Below are positions 29,001 through 30,109 of a stretch of 30,109 nucleotides of DNA, piece by piece. The stretch is from Nemertoderma westbladi (Eukaryota > Xenacoelomorpha > Nemertodermatida > Nemertodermatidae), in the NCBI GenBank assembly GCA_032718475.1, contig JAUCBJ010002179.1:1-30109 (forward strand). The letters run 5' to 3'. The translations under genes were made by a program, and so were the position numbers. Numbering within the stretch: position 1 is the first letter of the stretch; each line of letters starts with the position of its first letter. The notes beneath the pieces were generated by a model that did no database searches, was not told the origin of the DNA, and saw nothing but the letters and a program-made list of their open reading frames with translations.

Positions 29001-30109
29001 TACGACAGTTACTCCATCCATTACGTCTGCTAGTGCGACAATTACCGTGAGAGGTCAGTCTCCATCGACTAATATCGCGCGTGTTAGTTCGATATCTCGA
29101 CACAAGCGAGAGAATAGCCAATCCCCAAGAGAAAGTCGTGCTGCAAGCGCAGCTAGACAACCACAAATCGCTGGAAAAACTATAAGCGAACCTCATATAA
29201 AGTCATCTCTTCGAAAGGCCACCATCGGTCAGGTAACCGCTGATAACTCAACCAATCCGCAGCCTGAGCTAAGAAGCCAGGAGCGGACAGTTTCGAGGAC
29301 ACCTCAGATTGGACAGTCAGCGACAGAAACTGCAGTAGATAAACAAAACTCAAAGGCTACGAATTTAGATCCAACTACAACGACAGAGAGGGAAAATCAA
29401 ACAAATTCGGTAGACACTCCAATACCCGTAGAAATTAGACAGGTTGTATCAAAAGTGGCATTACCTAAAGCAATTCCGTCTGGAACGTCAGAACAACCCA
29501 CCTTCCTTTCCTCCCTCAAAAACATTGTCCATAGAGTTGTTTCTAGAAACGATTCTGTGGATGAAGGGATGGTCAAGGAAGGGCGAGTCTCAGATCCAAG
29601 AAACATTGCGGATTCATACACTCTATCGTCACAAAATTCGCCCACAAGCACACCGAATTCAAACACTAAACCACCGAAGTTGGAGCGAAGTAGAGTTGTT
29701 GTTGATTCGTCCACTAAACAACAAGAGATTGCACTGCAACCGGAAGACATACCGGCAGGTGAGAAAGAACAAAAATCGCAAATACCAACAAAAATGAAAC
29801 TATTTAAAAGCGATGACTTTCATAAATCGCAGACAAGCTTGCAGACTCATGTACCTAGAGATACTGGACAGAATGGGAGACCTGGCCACACGGAAATACC
29901 TCAACTGGTATCTAAGCTGAAACCCAGGGCGACTGGCCATTACGGTTCGTATGATTCGTTGGTAGTTGAAAAAACTAACCGCCTGGCTTCCGCTGGTCAG
30001 TCCAGGAAAATAGTAACGGATTCTCTGCGACCGGGTATAGGAGGTTCTTCTTTAGATACAAATAGGGAAATTGGTACGGATCTTACGGAACGAAAAACTC
30101 AAGATAAGG
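7965..30109 (+). CDS. large coiled-coil protein gene, 13 exons assembled, 3' end beyond window
   Basis: Thirteen exons were joined by GT..AG borders with consistent phases: 7965-8009, 11648-11836, 11970-12082, 21995-22093, 22217-22304, 22780-22923, 23066-23307, 23433-23670, 23904-24131, 25610-25714, 26778-26956, 27396-27960, 28366 to the window end. Together they encode 1326 residues with no stop. Layout: coiled coil about 1-390 (heptads rich in Leu, Glu, Lys), a Ser/Pro linker with CPHC near 443-446, coiled coil about 463-540, a basic RRNSLP site near 551-556, then more than 750 disordered Ser/Thr/Gln/Pro-rich residues. There is no signal peptide or membrane segment, so it should be cytoplasmic or cytoskeletal. 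The architecture recalls scaffold proteins of the LUZP/FILIP/CCDC type, but I cannot assign an ortholog. More 5' non-coding exons may exist. Confidence 0.85.
8231..8310 (+). repeat. dispersed repeat family, copy B
   Basis: Shares with copy A the segment ATAAAGTTT..TTATTG.TTTGGTTAGAAAACA. Shares with copy D (24661-24736) the exact 17-mer GTAACCTGCTCCTTTCC. Confidence 0.6.
8710..8757. repeat. perfect 19-bp inverted repeat, 10-nt loop
   Basis: CCATGGAATACTAAATATA at 8710-8728 is followed by a 10-base loop and its exact reverse complement at 8739-8757. It would form a strong hairpin in the pre-mRNA and may be a small MITE remnant. Confidence 0.85.
8960..9490. repeat. three diverged tandem copies of a ~170-180 bp unit
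   Basis: The landmark GTCATATTCGTGATCA occurs near 9052 and again near 9217, with a third diverged copy (TCTATAATCGTGATCAG) near 9402. Each is followed by TCCCA or TCCAA and an A-rich run. A second landmark, TTTTTCGTGCC, recurs between them. The period is about 165-185 bp. Identity between copies is modest, so the array is old. Confidence 0.6.
9966..9994. repeat. 10-bp hairpin TTCCGATGCA
   Basis: TTCCGATGCA (9966-9975) and TGCATCGGAA (9985-9994) are perfect reverse complements around a 9-base loop. Confidence 0.7.
10458..10654. mobile_element. fold-back element with 17-bp subterminal repeats
   Basis: The right arm (10571-10654) is five tandem copies of a 17-bp unit, CGCGGGCTAAGAATACY. The left arm (10458-10489) holds about two copies of the same unit in the opposite orientation. 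Both ends terminate in GAATTC. The centre carries a copy of the dispersed repeat family with an 11-bp hairpin (AAAACAATAAA with its complement, 10490-10512). Inverted arms built from short tandem repeats are typical of fold-back DNA transposons. It is GC-rich compared with its AT-rich surroundings. No coding frame. Confidence 0.65.
10489..10570 (+). repeat. dispersed repeat family, copy C
   Basis: Lies between the arms of the fold-back element. It has TTTATTGTTTTGGTT followed by AACCTGCTCCTTTAC, and the last motif is nearly duplicated 17 bp downstream (AACCTGTTCCTTTAC). Confidence 0.55.
11427..11538 (-). mobile_element. 112-bp TIR-flanked tRNA-like element
   Basis: ATAACTTTTGTTGG (11427-11440) is the exact reverse complement of 11525-11538, a 14-bp terminal inverted repeat. 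On the minus strand the interior reads as a degenerate tRNA. An A-box-like TGGCTCTTTCAGAGAGTTAG is followed by a B-box-like GTTCGATCCC (11485-11476). The arms do not pair well enough for a working tRNA. It lies 109 bp before exon 2. It could be a MITE that captured a tRNA-like sequence or a tRNA-SINE head between chance inverted repeats. Confidence 0.6.
11648..11836 (+). CDS. coiled-coil gene exon 2
   Basis: Has 63 codons, phase 0 at both ends, acceptor TTATTTTAG and donor GTAACC. It starts with the helix VVENYKATLSKLESQM, has a short Gly/Pro/Thr break, then a strongly charged heptad segment ending REELQRVQSQQ. It continues the coiled coil from exon 1. Confidence 0.85.
11970..12082 (+). CDS. 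coiled-coil gene exon 3
   Basis: Has 37 codons plus two bases, acceptor TTTACAG and a consensus donor GTAAGT. It encodes a short acidic segment and the helix SERQLLFSQIDRMRRQLEAA. The two spare bases (TA) are completed to Tyr by exon 4. The intron 3 minisatellite begins a few bases after its donor. Confidence 0.85.
12081..12090 (+). promoter_or_regulatory. exon 3 splice donor, apparent seed of the minisatellite
   Basis: The donor reads TA|GTAAGTTA and runs directly into TATAACAACACCC, the same order as in each array unit (TA|GTAAGATCTT then TATAACAACACCC), apart from a 3-base gap. The splice donor is thus effectively a partial first repeat unit. Confidence 0.65.
12475..12606 (+). mobile_element. 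GC-rich retroposon-like insert in the minisatellite, copy 1
   Basis: A 132-bp insert begins GAGTACCAGTTAAATAACTG and ends in ten T. It interrupts a repeat unit after ACATCC; the array resumes at ATAACAAC. Bases 12479-12518 match the SINE at 4654-4693 at 34 of 40 positions. The 3' half is GC-rich, with two UUCG-loop hairpins (CC-TTCG-GG at 12561-12568, CGGC-TTCG-GCCG at 12576-12587) just before the T run, a pol III terminator-like arrangement. Probably a fragment of a SINE-like family. Confidence 0.7.
15320..15452 (+). mobile_element. GC-rich retroposon-like insert in the minisatellite, copy 2
   Basis: Identical to copy 1 apart from one substitution (GGGAGC to GGGATC) and eleven T in place of ten. 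It sits at the same point of the 37-bp unit, after an ACATCC-type half-unit, although neighbouring units here are ACCC/ACAC types. This indicates that one insertion was later duplicated together with array units, not that two insertions occurred. Confidence 0.75.
16901..21880 (+). repeat. 67-unit (2479-bp) higher-order repeat, two copies
   Basis: Rare unit variants recur exactly 2479 bp (67 x 37) apart. ACACTT occurs at 16901, 17123 and 17234 and again at 19380, 19602 and 19713. ATCATTATAT is at 17331 and 19810. TAATATCT is near 17624, 17994 and 18549 and again near 20103, 20473 and 21028. AACAAAATCC is at 19191 and 21670, and ACACAATG at 19271 and 21750. The block was duplicated as a whole, with few later substitutions. 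In the first copy ACACTT also recurs every 111 bp (16901, 17012, 17123, 17234), a nested three-unit period. Confidence 0.9.
21995..22093 (+). CDS. coiled-coil gene exon 4
   Basis: 99 bp. The acceptor TTTTTTTGTTTTAG lies about 110 bp beyond the end of the minisatellite. The first base completes a Tyr codon. The exon encodes the helix DQMEDFQMKNDRLRIEVEKV and an Asn-rich end. The donor GTCAGA is weak but gives the right phase (2) for exon 5. Confidence 0.75.
22217..22304 (+). CDS. coiled-coil gene exon 5
   Basis: 88 bp. Acceptor TTTTTTTAG, donor GTTAGT. The first base completes a Ser codon, and 29 codons follow, ending in phase 0. A Gly-rich turn is followed by the helix MISLREHNKDMDQRLDVANN. 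Confidence 0.78.
22305..22779 (+). other. intron 5
   Basis: 475 bp with no gene or recognised repeat. An ATG at 22732 is in frame with exon 6, but it lies in the intron and is not needed as a start. Confidence 0.6.
22780..22923 (+). CDS. coiled-coil gene exon 6
   Basis: 48 codons, phase 0 at both ends, acceptor TATTCTAAG, donor GTAGGC. A continuous Lys/Glu/Leu heptad segment, including KLRKTLRELEKLKVSKEAVE. Its 3n length would allow skipping without a frameshift. Confidence 0.82.
23066..23307 (+). CDS. coiled-coil gene exon 7
   Basis: 80 codons plus two bases. Acceptor TTTGTTTGCAG, donor GTTAGT. A coiled coil (ILTLSQQVAELKSSVVEY; LTEELTKLKMENEQL) is broken by a Gly-rich loop (GAGRVSGRPGDKD) and resumes with DDEIERLR across the splice. 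Reading through the donor would reach a stop at 23354. Confidence 0.85.
23433..23670 (+). CDS. coiled-coil gene exon 8
   Basis: 238 bp. Acceptor TGTTTCAG, donor GTATGT. The first base completes Arg, and 79 codons follow. It encodes a long uninterrupted charged helix (VMLLEKDQDMVKLQQYQRNQ; later RRLLDRERRVDELKKLVEHL). This ends the first coiled-coil block. Confidence 0.87.
23904..24131 (+). CDS. coiled-coil gene exon 9 (Ser/Pro linker and CxxC)
   Basis: 76 codons, phase 0 at both ends, acceptor TCTGTTACAG, donor GTAAGT. It has two near-repeats, VSQSPTSSKH and SSQSPGSPTR, followed by a Pro-rich stretch and then VTCPHCQGNVELSMEHQSLL. The CPHC is half of a possible zinc site; no partner cysteine pair is nearby, so zinc binding would need dimerisation or is absent. 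The SP sites are plausible proline-directed phosphorylation sites. Confidence 0.85.
24380..24397. repeat. 18-bp perfect palindrome
   Basis: ACCCTTGTGCACAAGGGT is its own reverse complement with no spacer. Function unknown. Confidence 0.8.
24661..24736 (+). repeat. dispersed repeat family, copy D
   Basis: Contains GTTTATTGTTTTCGTTTGAA followed by GTAACCTGCTCCTTTCC, the latter identical to copy B. The four copies lie on the same strand in this window. Confidence 0.6.
25040..25320 (-). mobile_element. tRNA-derived SINE, minus strand
   Basis: On the minus strand an A box (TGGTGTAGTGTTTGCA, 25311-25296) is followed by a near-perfect B box (GGGTTCGATCC, 25269-25259). An unrelated GC-richer body follows, then a TTTACTTTACTTTTACTTTT tail near 25060-25035. 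The spacing suits a pol III promoter, and the tRNA arms are degenerate. It differs from the SINE at 4538-4713 in head and body, so two SINE families are present. Its 5' end abuts the (TGTTA)20 tract. Exact ends are approximate and no target duplication was identified. Confidence 0.68.
25326..25425 (+). repeat. (TGTTA)20 microsatellite
   Basis: One hundred bases made of 20 perfect TGTTA units with no interruption. In one frame it reads as a repeated MLCYV peptide, which is an artefact. Such a perfect tract is likely to be length-polymorphic. Confidence 0.97.
25610..25714 (+). CDS. coiled-coil gene exon 10
   Basis: 35 codons, phase 0 at both ends, acceptor TCTTATTAAAG, donor GTAATA. A continuous charged helix (LRVAQKMKREMELKINSLKE) starts the second coiled coil. 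Confidence 0.82.
26149..26177. repeat. 29-nt near-perfect palindrome (14-bp stem, 1-nt centre)
   Basis: AACGCTGCAAAGTA and its exact reverse complement are separated by a single G. A further GCAGCGTT at 26124-26131 can pair with the left arm, so two alternative hairpins are possible. It lies just outside the left arm of the fold-back element. Confidence 0.85.
26208..26659. mobile_element. fold-back element with CACGAG/CTCGTG-rich arms
   Basis: Left-arm bases 26250-26290 match the reverse complement of 26576-26616 at 37 of 41 positions, and weaker pairing continues outward to GACAT at both ends. The arms are built from short repeats such as CTAACACGAGCCCTCATGAT. The interior has a small open frame (26391-26507) and a GATA-rich tract. 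It has the same design as the 10458-10654 element but an unrelated sequence. No transposase gene, so it is non-autonomous. Confidence 0.68.
26391..26507 (+). pseudogene. 38-codon ORF, SAM-like N-terminal fragment, inside fold-back element
   Basis: ATG to TAA encodes 38 residues beginning MNNELETFMRERSLDEFIPR. The pattern LETFMRERSLDEFIPRMVTDKID resembles the first helices of SAM-type domains (hydrophobic, then Leu-x-x-Phe/Tyr-Ile-x-x-Phe, then Ile-Asp). The frame then runs into GATA-repeat sequence and stops. It could be an exon fragment captured by the element, or chance. Resemblance judged by eye only. Confidence 0.3.
26778..26956 (+). CDS. coiled-coil gene exon 11
   Basis: 59 codons plus two bases, acceptor ATACTCAG. 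The donor was chosen as GTTAGT at 26957 because it alone gives the phase needed by exon 12 and matches the GTTAGT donors of exons 5 and 7. It encodes the end of the second coiled coil (NEDLQKELNN; FELLKKETASFFEQL) and a basic tail, NRRPHRTHRRNSLP. RRNSLP is a good basophilic-kinase or 14-3-3-type site. Reading past the donor reaches a stop at 27019-27021. Confidence 0.8.
26957..27395 (+). other. intron 11
   Basis: 439 bp of AT-rich sequence with no gene. It carries a TACCGGTA (27164-27171) and a TAGGCCTA (27249-27256) octamer. Confidence 0.6.
27396..27960 (+). CDS. coiled-coil gene exon 12 (Ser-rich)
   Basis: 565 bp. Acceptor TTTATTTTCAG, donor GTGATA. The first base completes an Ile codon, and 188 codons follow. 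The product is predicted disordered and rich in Ser, Thr, Asn and Asp: basic/SP-type segments (SRAESPLARRFHARTPSPT), an acidic stretch (VDINIDDTDI), a GGGG turn, then RIPRAKSAQGRRSMK. Unspliced, the frame continues 45 codons into intron 12 and stops at 28093-28095, which would give a short isoform lacking the long tail. Confidence 0.83.
27961..28365 (+). other. intron 12
   Basis: 405 bp of AT-rich sequence, in frame with exon 12 for 45 codons and then with stops. AATAAA hexamers occur in the intron near 28146 and 28193, so premature polyadenylation with intron retention is conceivable. No other feature. Confidence 0.55.
28366..30109 (+). CDS. coiled-coil gene exon 13, disordered Ser/Thr-rich tail (partial)
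   Basis: The acceptor TTATTTATTCCAG joins in phase 0, then 581 codons are open without a stop to the end of the window. Composition is dominated by Ser, Thr, Pro, Gln, Asn and basic residues. It begins with a Pro/Lys-rich segment (SSTPPPKKIISQS; RRPPVPAPRSKLLKIKIK, suggestive of SH3 or actin/microtubule-binding linkers). A Thr/Val/Ser repeat (28850-29045) and many scattered QS dipeptides follow. No folded domain is recognised. The gene continues beyond the right edge, so the true C-terminus is unknown. Confidence 0.85.
28850..29045 (+). repeat. Thr/Ser-rich coding repeat inside exon 13
   Basis: Imperfect ~36-bp coding units, with ACTACGACAGTTACTCCATC appearing intact once and degenerate copies on both sides. 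They give about three 12-residue units of the type TTVTPxIxS. It is preceded by ACGTCATCC repeats. This suggests local coding minisatellite growth. Confidence 0.6.

Noticed and set aside
28767-29196. Val/Asp-rich minus-strand ORFs
   Set aside because: Antisense shadows of the Thr/Ser coding repeat of exon 13; the plus frame is open for 581 codons with a proper acceptor.
29397-29797. 117-codon ORFs on both strands
   Set aside because: Out-of-frame shadows of exon 13, whose own frame is uninterrupted across this region.

Overview
The window looks like AT-rich animal nuclear DNA. It has a gene with many small GT-AG exons in long introns, tRNA-derived SINEs, fold-back elements, microsatellites and a very large minisatellite. 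Two palindromic octamers, TAGGCCTA and TACCGGTA, recur far more often than base composition predicts. My impression is a marine invertebrate, possibly an echinoderm or other deuterostome, but that is an inference from texture and is not proven.

Left part (1-7964): an uninterrupted 735-codon minus-strand ORF (70-2277) reads as a DDE-type transposase-like protein of the 'LDYMHL' kind, either a DNA transposon or a gene derived from one. A plus-strand open frame (3442-4293) encodes a protein I do not recognise and probably lacks its 5' exons. A tRNA-derived SINE with 8-bp flanking direct repeats lies at 4538-4713. The rest up to 7964 is AT-rich and gene-free apart from dispersed repeats.

Right part (7965-30109): one plus-strand gene fills this part. 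I assembled 13 coding exons whose GT/AG borders and phases all agree. They give 1326 residues so far, and the last exon is still open at the window edge. The inferred protein has a long coiled coil (exons 2-8), a Ser/Pro linker with a CxxC, a shorter coiled coil (exons 10-11) and a very long disordered Ser/Thr/Gln/Pro-rich tail (exons 12-13). I could not assign a gene name. Scaffold or cytoskeleton-associated coiled-coil proteins are the closest architecture.

The most striking structure is intron 3 (9.9 kb), which is almost wholly a 37-bp minisatellite of roughly 255 units. Each unit carries a 6-bp-stem hairpin, an AAGATCTT palindrome and a 5'-splice-site-like TA|GTAAGA. The array appears to begin on the exon 3 splice donor itself. 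It contains two nearly identical copies of a short GC-rich retroposon-like insert that shares about 40 bp with the SINE at 4.6 kb. Its distal half is a 67-unit (2479-bp) block present twice in exact register. The other introns hold fold-back elements, a TIR-flanked tRNA-like element, a second SINE, a perfect (TGTTA)20 tract and several perfect palindromes. One fold-back element carries a tiny SAM-like ORF.
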